A stretch of DNA of 45,880 nt from Thermoplasmatota archaeon. Its GTDB lineage: Archaea; Thermoplasmatota; E2; DHVEG-1. Of this stretch, positions 1 through 8,894 are shown piece after piece (within the stretch, counting starts at the first letter, position 1; each line of letters opens with the position of its first letter). The DNA lies in the NCBI GenBank assembly GCA_016927555.1, contig JAFGML010000018.1, forward strand, positions 1-45,880, in the 5' to 3' direction. The notes under the pieces are model-generated. The model worked only from the letters and a program-made list of their open reading frames with translations. It did no database searches and was not told the origin of the DNA. Both the position numbers and the translations under genes were made by a program.

Positions 1-384
1 ACCAACGAAGAGTTCTTAACGTTCATTCAAAACCAGGCGGCAGAGCAAGGGCTGAGCAACATTGAGACGCTGCAGACTGCCCCCGATCATCTGACGCTCC
101 CACCTCACACCTGCGACTATCTTTTCCTACGCAATGTCACACATCACCTCCACGATCGAGTGACGTATTTTCAGCGACTATCAGAAACCTTAACACCAGA
201 GGGGAAAGTCGTCCTCATCGAATACGACGGTCGGGGAGGCATCTTGAGTTTCCAAAAACTCCATAAACATTTCGTGCCGCCACAGACGTTAATCAAAGAA
301 ATGGAGGATGCAGGGTACACCCTTCAGCAGCGCTACGAGTTTTTGTCAGAGCAGTCGTTTTTGATTTTCAAACGAAAAACATAA
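1..384 (+). CDS. SAM-dependent methyltransferase, C-terminal part
   Basis: The reading frame is open from the first base and stops at TAA 382-384, so this is the 3' end of a gene that starts outside the window. The visible 127 residues resemble the second half of a class I (Rossmann) methyltransferase: a hydrophobic strand LFLRNVTHHLHD, then a helix, then TPEGKVVLIEYD. The last matches the common 'L.PGG.l.i.d' strand that follows the SAM pocket. The C-terminus ends in paired strands (FLSEQSFLIFKRK), as in small-molecule methyltransferases. The SAM-binding GxGxG loop is not in the window, so the substrate cannot be named. No ATG, GTG or TTG in the visible part needs to be the start. Confidence 0.75.
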   Translation, partial: TNEEFLTFIQNQAAEQGLSNIETLQTAPDHLTLPPHTCDYLFLRNVTHHLHDRVTYFQRLSETLTPEGKVVLIEYDGRGGILSFQKLHKHFVPPQTLIKEMEDAGYTLQQRYEFLSEQSFLIFKRKT

Positions 385-436
385 CACAAAAAAAAATTGT
401 GTAGAAAATTTTAAGGGATAGTACTCGATATCATGC

Positions 437-1855
437 TTGAGTAGAAAAAGAGTACATGGTGGAATTGAAATAGGAGATGTGTGTGTCACCTCGTGTGTAG
501 GTCTCAAGAGAACGAAAAAGAACACAGGTCAAATTACTATCCTTGAGAACAGCTGTGGGTTTTCTGTTGTTTTTAATCAGCGGAAGTACAACCTGGTGTT
601 TCCGAAGCAGCACTGGTCAGTTCTTCCTTCTCGATTGAAGCAGTACTACTTACAAGAATTTGGGTTCATTTCAACAGTGTCCATGCCGTTAGTCTCACGA
701 TTTGAGAGACTGATGTACAATACGCCACAACCGCTCTGTGAAGATGAGGTGAAAGATATCATCCTGCATCAAATCCCCGGGGTTGCAGATGATTATAACC
801 TTGACACCAAACGTACTATCGATCGATTCAACGCGATTCAGTACGACTTCACAGGGCAGACCAGTACTGAAGGAGAGGCAGATGCCCATGACGGTGGGGT
901 CTTACTGCTGTCATGCGGGAAAGATAGCCTGCTCACGCTTGGCATCGGACGGGAACTTGGCATCGACCTCACACCCGTTCACATCAATGATACGACCACA
1001 CCACATGAGAATAAGGTGTCCCTTGCTACGATGAAGAAAATCGAGCAGACCACGGGTATTGCTGTTGAAATCGTGACGAATCACATTGAGAAGCTCAATG
1101 ACTTCGAGGAGTGGAACACGCCACCGTCGTGCTTGGGGTACTCCCACATGATTACCGGTTTTTGTTTTCTCGCAGTCCCTTTTCTTCACAGCAGTGGTTC
1201 AGTGGTGTTGCTGGGGAATCAGCAGAACATGAATTTTTCCTTTCACACAAGAGACGGCTACGTCGGGTACCCCTCGTACGACCAGACCACAACCGCACGA
1301 CATCAACAGCAGACCATGCTTCAACAGTTGAACCCGAACTACCGAGTGATGAGTCTCATTGAGCCGCTGACGGATCTCGCAGAAATGAAAATTCTGTTCT
1401 CACGGTACCCTGAGCTTGCACGCTACGAATTCTCCTGCAACTGCCTCTATGGTACGAACGAGAAGCGCTGGTGCCATGAGTGTAATAAATGCGCACGATT
1501 GAGTCTGTTCATGCACGCCCACAACATTGACATCAAAAAGGTCGGTCTGCGCAGCATGCTGTCACGGCGGTTCATGCAGTACTATGCACTGTTTGGACGA
1601 AGCCCTGGGGTCGATCGCTATGAGAAGAGCAAGGAGGCACGCGATCAGCAGCTGCTCGCCTTCTATATGGCGTATAAGAACGGGGTGAGAGGCCAACTCA
1701 TCGATCTCTTCAAACGAGAGTTCCTCGCTGAGGCAGTTGAGAGAGAAGATGAGTTACGCAAGACGTTCTTTGGGGTGTATGACACGGAGGTACCTCCGTA
1801 CCTGCGCACACCGCTGTCTTCTCTGTACTCTGAGGAGTTACGAGATCTTCGATGA
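437..1855 (+). CDS. PP-loop ATP-pyrophosphatase family protein, MurL-like
   Basis: This 472-residue protein carries a PP-loop (SCGKDS, residues 159-164), the ATP-binding loop of adenylating N-type ATP pyrophosphatases. A cysteine-rich block follows: C334 and C336, then WCHECNKC with C346, C349 and C352, likely a metal site. The order of loop, 'MSLIEPLTDLAEMKI' segment, SCN and W-C-x-x-C-x-K-C matches what I remember of MurL, the epimerase acting on UDP-MurNAc-L-Ala-L-Glu in some bacteria. Archaea lack murein, so the substrate here must differ. Family membership is fairly secure; function is inference. The start is uncertain: the frame opens at a TTG (437), and a GTG at 479 is the next option. 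A TATA-like TTTTAAGG lies near 408-415. Confidence 0.7.
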   Translation: MSRKRVHGGIEIGDVCVTSCVGLKRTKKNTGQITILENSCGFSVVFNQRKYNLVFPKQHWSVLPSRLKQYYLQEFGFISTVSMPLVSRFERLMYNTPQPLCEDEVKDIILHQIPGVADDYNLDTKRTIDRFNAIQYDFTGQTSTEGEADAHDGGVLLLSCGKDSLLTLGIGRELGIDLTPVHINDTTTPHENKVSLATMKKIEQTTGIAVEIVTNHIEKLNDFEEWNTPPSCLGYSHMITGFCFLAVPFLHSSGSVVLLGNQQNMNFSFHTRDGYVGYPSYDQTTTARHQQQTMLQQLNPNYRVMSLIEPLTDLAEMKILFSRYPELARYEFSCNCLYGTNEKRWCHECNKCARLSLFMHAHNIDIKKVGLRSMLSRRFMQYYALFGRSPGVDRYEKSKEARDQQLLAFYMAYKNGVRGQLIDLFKREFLAEAVEREDELRKTFFGVYDTEVPPYLRTPLSSLYSEELRDLR

Positions 1856-1889
1856 GAGGATCTCTTAGTAAAAGATGAGTGACCCTTAT

Positions 1890-3680
1890 TTATTTTTTAT
1901 ACTTGTTTCTTCGGAAGAAGGTATGGACATTCAAGCGCATATGCATTGGTCTACTGTGACTGCTCTGATGGTGTGCGGTGACGACATCTGCTTTCGTGAG
2001 CAGCCCAACGAGATGCGACGTGTCAGACGGGTCAACAATAGGGAGATGACTGATCCCGTACTGCATCATGCGATCCACGGCGGTGTGCAGCGTGTCGTTG
2101 GGATACCCAACAACGACCTGCGTTGACATGATCTCGTTGCTCTTCACCTCATACTGTTCCTCTAGGAGTGCAGACCGGATATCCTTTTGGGTAATCACAC
2201 CGACGAGTCGTTGTTTGTTATCCAGAACCGGAAAACCGACATGTCCTGTGTGTTGCATCAGATGAACAATGTCACGGACAGTGGTGTCCTCGGTCACAGT
2301 GACAACATGCTGTACCATGGCGTCCTTCACAAGGATAGAATGGAGCACCTCAACTTCCATGTCATGGCTGATGGTGATTCCTTTCATGGTGAGTTTTTTC
2401 GTGTACATGGTCTCTTTCGAAAGAAACGTTGAGACCGCATCACTGACCACACACGCAAACATGAGCGGCAGGATGATGTTGTAGTTCAGTGTCATCTCAA
2501 AGACGATGATGATGGCAGACAAGGTACCACGGCTCATCCCGGCGAACACCGCAGCCATGCCCACCAGGGCGTACGCACCGTACGTAGCGGTCAACCCTGG
2601 GTACAGCGCATGCACGAGTATCCCAAAGGCTCCACCCAGCATCGCACCAATGAACAGTGAGGGAGAAAACACACCACCTGAGCCACCAGAACCCAGCGTC
2701 AGAGCATTCGCAATGATTTTCCCGAAACACAGGATCAGCAGGAATACGATACTGCCACCGATGAGCGTCTCATTGAGCACACCACTCATGGTTTCGTAGC
2801 CTACGCCAAATAATTGAGGGAAAAACAATCCAATAGCACCTATACACAGGCCGCCGACGACAGGCTTGACATAGGGTTGAATCCGGATTTTTTCAAAGAA
2901 CTGCTCTGTGCGATACATCACGTGTATGTAGAAGACGGCGACTATGCCGGCCAGAAGACCGAGGAGCAGGTAGAAGGCGAGCTCATAGGGGCTGATGAAA
3001 TGGTAGATGGGAATCGGAAACGCAGGCTCCTGGCCAAGAAATATTCGGGAGATAATCGTTGCAGTCACCGATGAGATCACTAACGGGATGAACGATTTGG
3101 TTTTCAACTCAAAGAGAATCAGTTCAATAGCAAAGATGACTCCTGCGATTGGGGTGTTGAAGGTGGCAGCAATCCCTGCGGTTGCTCCACAGGCAAGCAG
3201 TATTTTGACTCCGCCTGGTGGAAGGCTGAGCAGTTGACCAATTGCTGAGCCAACCGCTGCTCCAATCTGGATAATTGGTCCCTCTCTGCCGGTTGATCCT
3301 CCTGAGCCGATGCACACAGAAGACGCGATGGTTTTCACCACAGCGACACGAGGACGTATCTTTCCTCCGCGAACCGCTACAGCCTCCATGACTTCTGGGA
3401 CACCATGTCCTTTGGCTTCCTTAGCAAAGAAGAACACAAGCAACCCCACGATGAGTCCACCAATCGCTGGGACCAGTACCACGAGGACTCCTAGAGTATT
3501 ATTGAGAGGGGTACCGCCATTGAAGAACACGTGTTGTAAGAGAAGGATGAGATCACGGAAAATAATAGCTCCAAAGCCTCCTGCGATACCAACGAGTAAC
3601 GCTAAAACGGAGAGTACCATGTAGTCATGTTTGATGATCTTGAAAATCATTTCTGTTGTTTTTTTGTTGGTCTCATTCAT
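1890..3680 (-). CDS. CLC-type chloride channel/transporter with two CBS domains
   Basis: This 596-residue membrane protein has the three signature CLC loops: GHGVPE (residues 91-96), GREGP (131-135) and GGVFSPSLFIG (335-345), spread over about ten hydrophobic helices. Two CBS domains follow at about 450-505 and 515-570, as in nucleotide-regulated CLCs. CLC proteins move chloride or other anions, either as channels or in exchange for protons. E133 in GREGP is the gating glutamate and is kept. By my alignment the inner proton glutamate (E203 of the E. coli protein) is a leucine (IEL, residue 187), and the chloride-binding serine of GSGIP is His92. The ATG at 3680 gives a full-length protein. 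The gene faces away from its right neighbour and converges with the one on its left. Confidence 0.95.
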   Translation of the reverse strand: MNETNKKTTEMIFKIIKHDYMVLSVLALLVGIAGGFGAIIFRDLILLLQHVFFNGGTPLNNTLGVLVVLVPAIGGLIVGLLVFFFAKEAKGHGVPEVMEAVAVRGGKIRPRVAVVKTIASSVCIGSGGSTGREGPIIQIGAAVGSAIGQLLSLPPGGVKILLACGATAGIAATFNTPIAGVIFAIELILFELKTKSFIPLVISSVTATIISRIFLGQEPAFPIPIYHFISPYELAFYLLLGLLAGIVAVFYIHVMYRTEQFFEKIRIQPYVKPVVGGLCIGAIGLFFPQLFGVGYETMSGVLNETLIGGSIVFLLILCFGKIIANALTLGSGGSGGVFSPSLFIGAMLGGAFGILVHALYPGLTATYGAYALVGMAAVFAGMSRGTLSAIIIVFEMTLNYNIILPLMFACVVSDAVSTFLSKETMYTKKLTMKGITISHDMEVEVLHSILVKDAMVQHVVTVTEDTTVRDIVHLMQHTGHVGFPVLDNKQRLVGVITQKDIRSALLEEQYEVKSNEIMSTQVVVGYPNDTLHTAVDRMMQYGISHLPIVDPSDTSHLVGLLTKADVVTAHHQSSHSRPMHMRLNVHTFFRRNKYKK

Positions 3681-4063
3681 TGTGATGATGTCTCGCTGGT
3701 CTGAGGTGTATGGAATGGAGGAGCGCCATAAAAAATTTTTTCCACGGCCTCATGGGAGCTGCTAGTACGCCCTCATAGATCTCCATTCGTTGCATTCCGC
3801 AGAGGAGTAGATGATGTGCCACTACACTAGACAAGATGGTTGAATCAGATAGGTTCTATAACAGAGAACGTATGACGCTAGGTCGATGGATTAGAGGATA
3901 ATTATGAATGAAAAAGGCCGTTACATACTTGTGGGAGAGATGTTCTGAATGTGATGGCTTCGTGGTGATTTGGTGGCGATTTGGGAAAAATGTATATAAA
4001 TATCAAAGGTTATCTGTGCTCAAGGGGATATTTCATTAAACCTTAAAAGGAGTATAGATATCG
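3681..4063. promoter_or_regulatory. intergenic stretch with the promoter of the first arylsulfotransferase-like gene
   Basis: This non-coding stretch of about 380 bases separates the divergent CLC gene and the secreted-protein run. Its right end holds a clear archaeal promoter for the plus strand: a TATA box GTATATAAATA at 3992-4002, the expected transcript start about 25 bases further on, and a ribosome-binding site AAAAGGAG at 4045-4052, 11 bases before the ATG at 4064. I see no gene, repeat or strong hairpin in 3681-3980. Confidence 0.7.
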
Positions 4064-5788
4064 ATGAGAAGGACGTTACACGAAAAATCGCGACTAGTGA
4101 TGGTCTTCCTCAGTTGCCTCTTAATTGCGCCAGCTATTGCACCAGTGTCCGTGTCTCAACTCACCAGTGAGTCTATTGCACCAACGCTGCTGCCAGAGGA
4201 TGGCCAGTTTCTCTATTCACCGATGTGGACGACAACGACGTATTTACGACATAGTGATGGATCATTGAACCATTCATGGACGAGCAGCTTTTTTCCGGGG
4301 GCAGCCGTCTGGTGGTTGGGAGATGGAACCATTCTTCGAACCATTCGCGTCGGCGCTGGCCCGGGGAGTGGTGGTGCTGGCGGTGGTGTTCAGAAAGTCG
4401 AGTGGGATGGGACACTTACATGGGATTTTCGATACAATACCAACGGGGTTCTCTCACATCATGACGGGAAATCGTTACCAAATGGCAATGTGTTACTCAT
4501 TGCCTGGGAGACGAAAACACGCTCTGAAGCTATTGCTGCGGGGAGAAACCCAAATTATGTGACGAATTACGGGTTCTGGCCTGATCATGTCATCGAAGTT
4601 CAACCAACAGGGCCAACGAGCGGGGACATCGTCTGGGAATGGCATGCGTGGGATCACCTCATCCAGGATTACGATCCCTCGAAACCAAACTATGGTGTCG
4701 TCGGAGATCACCCTGAACTAGTGGATTTGAACTACGTGACATCATCACAAGCAGATTGGTTGCATACGAATTCTATTGATTACAACGAAGAGTTCGACCA
4801 GATCCTGCTCAGTGCTCATAACTTCAATGAAGTGTGGGTCATCGACCACAGTACCACGACGCTGCAGGCTGCAGGTCACACCGGTGGGAACAGTGGGAAA
4901 GGAGGTGACCTGCTGTACCGCTGGGGGAATCCACAGGCGTACGACCGAGGGACCTCAAGTAATAAAAAATTATTTGGTCAGCATGATGCCACATGGATAG
5001 ACCCTGGTCTTCCTGGTGAAGGGAACATCCTTGTCTTCAACAACGGCGTCGGCCGTGGGTATTCCACTGTTGATGAATTCATCCCACCAGTCGATGAGAA
5101 TGGAATGTACTACCTTGCAGCTGGTGCTGCCTATGGCCCAGAGACACAGACATGGATCTACAGCCCTCAACCCACGTTTTATGCGAGTCATCTGTCAGGT
5201 GCCCAACGACTTCCGACGGGTAATACGATGATTACGAATGGAGAAACAGGAAAAATCTTCGAAGTCACACCCGCGGGAACAACGGTGTGGCAGTACAACA
5301 CCGGAGGCCAGGTGTTCAAGACAGTGTACATACCACCTGAGGAAGAACCACCTGAGCCAAACACACCAAATTTAGAGTGCTTTGGCAGTCTATCGTGGAC
5401 CAATGTGGAACCAGGAGCAACGGTCATCGGCAGCTTCCAAGTGCAGAACATTGGAGCGGTGAACTCCACACTGAATTGGACGATTGACACCTACACCATC
5501 ACCTGGGGAACCTGGACGTTTACCCCAGAGTCTGGCATAAATCTTCGGCCAGCGGATGGACCGCTGACCGTACAGGTCTCCGTGATCGCACCAGAAGAAG
5601 AAAACACAGAGTTCGAAGGATTCATCAGAGTGTCAAACCAGGAGGACGCATCGGATTACGAAGACATCCCCGTGTATCTGAAAACACCGCTGGATTCAGA
5701 GGTGATTCATTTTCCCATCCTCCATCAACTCCTCTTGAAATTGAGACAGTGGCGTGTATTCATCACCAGCGATGAGAACCATCTGTAA
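4064..5788 (+). CDS. secreted arylsulfotransferase-like (ASST family) protein, copy 1
   Basis: This 574-residue protein starts with a signal peptide (hydrophobic residues 12-28). The central region (about 45-420) looks like the beta-propeller of PAPS-independent arylsulfate sulfotransferases, which move sulfate from one phenol to another outside the cytoplasm. Family-like landmarks are LSHHD (130-134), DWLHTNS (231-237, His234) and GQHDATW (305-311, His307), followed by NILVFNNG. These histidines are candidates for the catalytic or sulfate-binding ones; I cannot assign the transient sulfo-histidine. A proline-rich linker leads to an Ig-like beta domain (about 437-550) and a short basic-hydrophobic tail. 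The start is fixed by AAAAGGAG and a TATA box. A close paralogue follows 75 bases later. A different propeller function remains possible. Confidence 0.75.
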   Translation: MRRTLHEKSRLVMVFLSCLLIAPAIAPVSVSQLTSESIAPTLLPEDGQFLYSPMWTTTTYLRHSDGSLNHSWTSSFFPGAAVWWLGDGTILRTIRVGAGPGSGGAGGGVQKVEWDGTLTWDFRYNTNGVLSHHDGKSLPNGNVLLIAWETKTRSEAIAAGRNPNYVTNYGFWPDHVIEVQPTGPTSGDIVWEWHAWDHLIQDYDPSKPNYGVVGDHPELVDLNYVTSSQADWLHTNSIDYNEEFDQILLSAHNFNEVWVIDHSTTTLQAAGHTGGNSGKGGDLLYRWGNPQAYDRGTSSNKKLFGQHDATWIDPGLPGEGNILVFNNGVGRGYSTVDEFIPPVDENGMYYLAAGAAYGPETQTWIYSPQPTFYASHLSGAQRLPTGNTMITNGETGKIFEVTPAGTTVWQYNTGGQVFKTVYIPPEEEPPEPNTPNLECFGSLSWTNVEPGATVIGSFQVQNIGAVNSTLNWTIDTYTITWGTWTFTPESGINLRPADGPLTVQVSVIAPEEENTEFEGFIRVSNQEDASDYEDIPVYLKTPLDSEVIHFPILHQLLLKLRQWRVFITSDENHL

Positions 5789-5863
5789 TTTTCTAGTGAG
5801 TACAACTTGAGAAACCTTTAATAATTATGCTATTTATTGTATAAAAGGAGGTTTGTAAAAATC

Positions 5864-7669
5864 ATGAGAGAGAAGAGTTGTACATCTTTCAAAATACGAC
5901 GATGTCAAAAATCCTGCGCAGTAGAATTGTGCATAGTTCTCATCCTTATCTTTTCTTTTCAAACACCTGCGGTGACACCTCGGACAATCGACCACAATGA
6001 TGAACTGAACACTGGTTCACAAAATGGTAAAATTTTATTTGCACCTATGTTCTCTAGCACAACCTATTTGATTGAACCTGATGGATCTGTGAATCACACC
6101 TGGTCGAGTACTTACTTCCCGGGAATCGGTGTTCGCTGGTTAGGAGAGGGTACAATACTTCGATCAATACGCGTTGGTGCTTCTGGTACAGGCGGTGCAG
6201 GTGGTGGCGTACAAAAAGTACTGTGGGATGGGACAATTACCTGGGATTTCCGTTATAACAATGACGGGGTGCTCAGTCATCACGATATTCTGCCGCTTCC
6301 AAACGGCAATGTGCTAATGATCGCCTGGGAAATCAAGACTCGCCAAGAGGCAATAAATCAAGGTCGGATACCAGAGTACTGGGCCTATAACAGCTTATGG
6401 CCAGATCATGTCATTGAAGTGCAACCAACAGGGATAACAAGTGGGGAGATCGTCTGGGAGTGGCACGTGTGGGATCACCTCATCCAGGACTATGATTCAG
6501 AAAAACCAAATTATGGTGTGGTCGCAGACCACCCTGAATTAATCAATATTAATTATGGTGGTTCTGGGTACGATTGGCTCCATACCAATTCTATTGATTA
6601 TAATGAGGCACTTGATCAGATTCTCCTGAGTGTTAATAGTTTTAACGAAATCTGGGTCATTGACCATAGTACAACGACTCAAGAGGCAGCAGGTCACAGT
6701 GGTGGCAATAGTGGGAAAGGTGGTGATCTCCTCTACCGGTGGGGAAACCCACAGGCATATAATAGAGGAGAGCCAGTAGATCAGCAACTCTTTGGTCAAC
6801 ATGACGCGACGTGGATAGACCCCGGTCTTCCTGGGGAAGGACACATCCTTATTTTTAATAATGGAGTGAATCGTCCTGGGACGCACTACTCATCTGTTGA
6901 TGAAATCATCCCACCAGTTGATCAGAATGGAAGTTATGCTCTTGCAGCAGGGTCAGCCTATGGACCAGAAACTTACACATGGAGATACACAGGAACTCCT
7001 GTGACAAGTTTCTATGCACTTCGTGTCTCTGGCGCAGAGCGTCTGCTGAATGGAAACACGTTGATTTGCGATGGGTTCCATGGAACATTCTTCGAAGTCA
7101 CCCCGGCGGGTTCAACGGTGTGGCAGTACATCAACCCCTATCCAGGGCTCTATGCTGAGGTGTTTAAAATTGTCTACATCCCGCCTCAAGAACCTCCGCA
7201 ACCTCATGTGCCCGATTTATATTGTATGGGAAGTTTATCATGGACCAACGTGAAAACTGGACAGACGGTCGCAGGCTCATTTGATGTCCAAAATATTGGG
7301 GCTAATCAGTCATTATTGAACTGGACAGTTAATACATCATCACTTGAGTGGGGAACCTGGACATTTACCCCGGCCTCTGGTACAAACCTGAAACCAGAGG
7401 ATGGCGCTGTTACCGTGCAGGTCTCCGTAGTCGCACCAGGGCCGAAAAACACACAATTTGAAGGAGTGATACGTGTTGAGAATCAGAAAGATCCCAGTGA
7501 TTTTGGAGAAATCACAGTGAGTTTGAAAACACCAGTGACTAGCGAGCCGGTATGGTTTCCTCTCCTCCATATGCTGCGTGTGATGTGGAGACGGTGGGTG
7601 ATGGAGAATTATGAAATATTCGATGGAACTTACATAGGTATCTTACACGAGAAGACAACTTGGAGGTAA
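5864..7669 (+). CDS. secreted arylsulfotransferase-like (ASST family) protein, copy 2
   Basis: This is a close paralogue of the preceding gene along its whole length, with the same LSHHD, DWLHTNS and GQHDATW landmarks, the same linker and the same Ig-like C-terminal domain. It has a longer tail. The start is ATG 5864, because AAAAGGAGG at 5843-5851 is a good ribosome-binding site for it; the upstream in-frame TTG at 5837 would place that site inside the coding region. The true protein is then 601 residues. A hydrophobic segment about 20-38 residues in follows a basic start and fits a signal peptide. The two copies differ in many third positions and in several loops, so the duplication is not recent. 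Confidence 0.75.
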   Translation: MREKSCTSFKIRRCQKSCAVELCIVLILIFSFQTPAVTPRTIDHNDELNTGSQNGKILFAPMFSSTTYLIEPDGSVNHTWSSTYFPGIGVRWLGEGTILRSIRVGASGTGGAGGGVQKVLWDGTITWDFRYNNDGVLSHHDILPLPNGNVLMIAWEIKTRQEAINQGRIPEYWAYNSLWPDHVIEVQPTGITSGEIVWEWHVWDHLIQDYDSEKPNYGVVADHPELININYGGSGYDWLHTNSIDYNEALDQILLSVNSFNEIWVIDHSTTTQEAAGHSGGNSGKGGDLLYRWGNPQAYNRGEPVDQQLFGQHDATWIDPGLPGEGHILIFNNGVNRPGTHYSSVDEIIPPVDQNGSYALAAGSAYGPETYTWRYTGTPVTSFYALRVSGAERLLNGNTLICDGFHGTFFEVTPAGSTVWQYINPYPGLYAEVFKIVYIPPQEPPQPHVPDLYCMGSLSWTNVKTGQTVAGSFDVQNIGANQSLLNWTVNTSSLEWGTWTFTPASGTNLKPEDGAVTVQVSVVAPGPKNTQFEGVIRVENQKDPSDFGEITVSLKTPVTSEPVWFPLLHMLRVMWRRWVMENYEIFDGTYIGILHEKTTWR

Positions 7670-7769
7670 ACGTATTTCCCGTATCACGAGAGAAGTCACT
7701 GGTCGATATGCGTTTGAGGCACAGAAAAACATCATACGGTCATTCCCTGACGGACTCTCCGTTACTTCA

Positions 7770-8894
7770 GTGGTAACAGGGAAGGATTTTACCACTTTTT
7801 ATCAAGTGCCTTTCACAATCTATGGAGGTAATCGATGGTGGGTTGCTCCGTTTTTGAAAGACTTTACCGCATTCTTTCACAAGACAAATCCATTTTGGTC
7901 GCATGCAGAAGGGTGCTTGTTTCTCGCGAAAAGAAATGACCAGGTCCTGGGGCGAATTGCGGCTATTATTGATCAGTCGTACTGTAAAGTCGTCGGGAGA
8001 CAGGTCGGTTTTTTTGGTTTTTTTGAGTGTGTTGATGAGTTCTCTGTCGCACAGGCACTATTACGGACAGCTCAAGACTGGTTAGTAACAAAACACATGG
8101 ATGTCTTGCTTGGTCCAATCGATGGTCGTGTTGATGTTGGCTGTGGTTTTTTATGTACTGGTTTTGACTCACCGCCCAGTCTTTTATCGACGTATTCACC
8201 ACCGTACTATTGTACGTTTGCTGAGCGGTTCGGGATGAAAAAATCACGTGATCTGCTGCTCTACAGTGTTGATTTAACACAACCCATTCCACAAAAGTTA
8301 GAGAAAAAAGCACAAGAATGCAAAGCATCTGGTATACACCTTCGTCGTTTCAATCGTCTGCGCACTGGCAAGGAGTTACGTTGGTGGATTGATCTTTTTT
8401 TAGAAACCTTTACAGAGCATTGGGGGTATGTGCCGGTCTCTGCAGAAGAAGTGCGCACACGCTTCGGCGTCAAACAGATGCGATGGATCGTTGACCCTCG
8501 TTTATTTCTCATAGCGGAGTACCATGGTGAACCGGTTGCGTATCTCTGGTCAACACCGGACTACAACCAGCTCTTTCAGCAGATGAACGGCAAGTTAGGT
8601 GCCTGGGAAAAGCTTCAGTTCTTGTTTGTACAGCAGCGGATTACTCGTGGGAAATTACATCTCATCGGCATGAAAAAAGAGTTCAGAGACCGCCACATCG
8701 GATCCTTGTTAAACTACACCGTACTCGTGGAGATGAAGCGACGGGGGTACGTCAGTGCAGATGTCGGCTGGATCGATGAGAAAAATTCAAGAGCGCATGC
8801 CACGATTGCATCCACAGGAGCCGTGGCGTCCAAAACACATCGTGTGTACGAAATGGATCTGCACCCCACCACATCACAGGATGACCAGGTATGA
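7770..8894 (+). CDS. GNAT-like N-acetyltransferase
   Basis: This 374-residue protein matches a widespread GNAT-superfamily group of about 370-380 residues, recognised by VLGRIAAIID, VGFFGFFECVD, the GPIDGRVDVG region, and a second GNAT-like half ending in RDRHIGSLLN. Acyl-CoA-dependent transfer to an amine is the expected chemistry; the substrate is unknown. The start is a problem. GTG 7770 has no good ribosome-binding site, and the frame stays open and protein-like back to 7638. GGAGG at 7662-7666 points to a start near 7674, where the codon is ATT. Family members usually have about ten residues before this GTG. It overlaps the next gene by 4 bases (ATGA), so the two are co-transcribed. Confidence 0.75.
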   Translation: MVTGKDFTTFYQVPFTIYGGNRWWVAPFLKDFTAFFHKTNPFWSHAEGCLFLAKRNDQVLGRIAAIIDQSYCKVVGRQVGFFGFFECVDEFSVAQALLRTAQDWLVTKHMDVLLGPIDGRVDVGCGFLCTGFDSPPSLLSTYSPPYYCTFAERFGMKKSRDLLLYSVDLTQPIPQKLEKKAQECKASGIHLRRFNRLRTGKELRWWIDLFLETFTEHWGYVPVSAEEVRTRFGVKQMRWIVDPRLFLIAEYHGEPVAYLWSTPDYNQLFQQMNGKLGAWEKLQFLFVQQRITRGKLHLIGMKKEFRDRHIGSLLNYTVLVEMKRRGYVSADVGWIDEKNSRAHATIASTGAVASKTHRVYEMDLHPTTSQDDQV

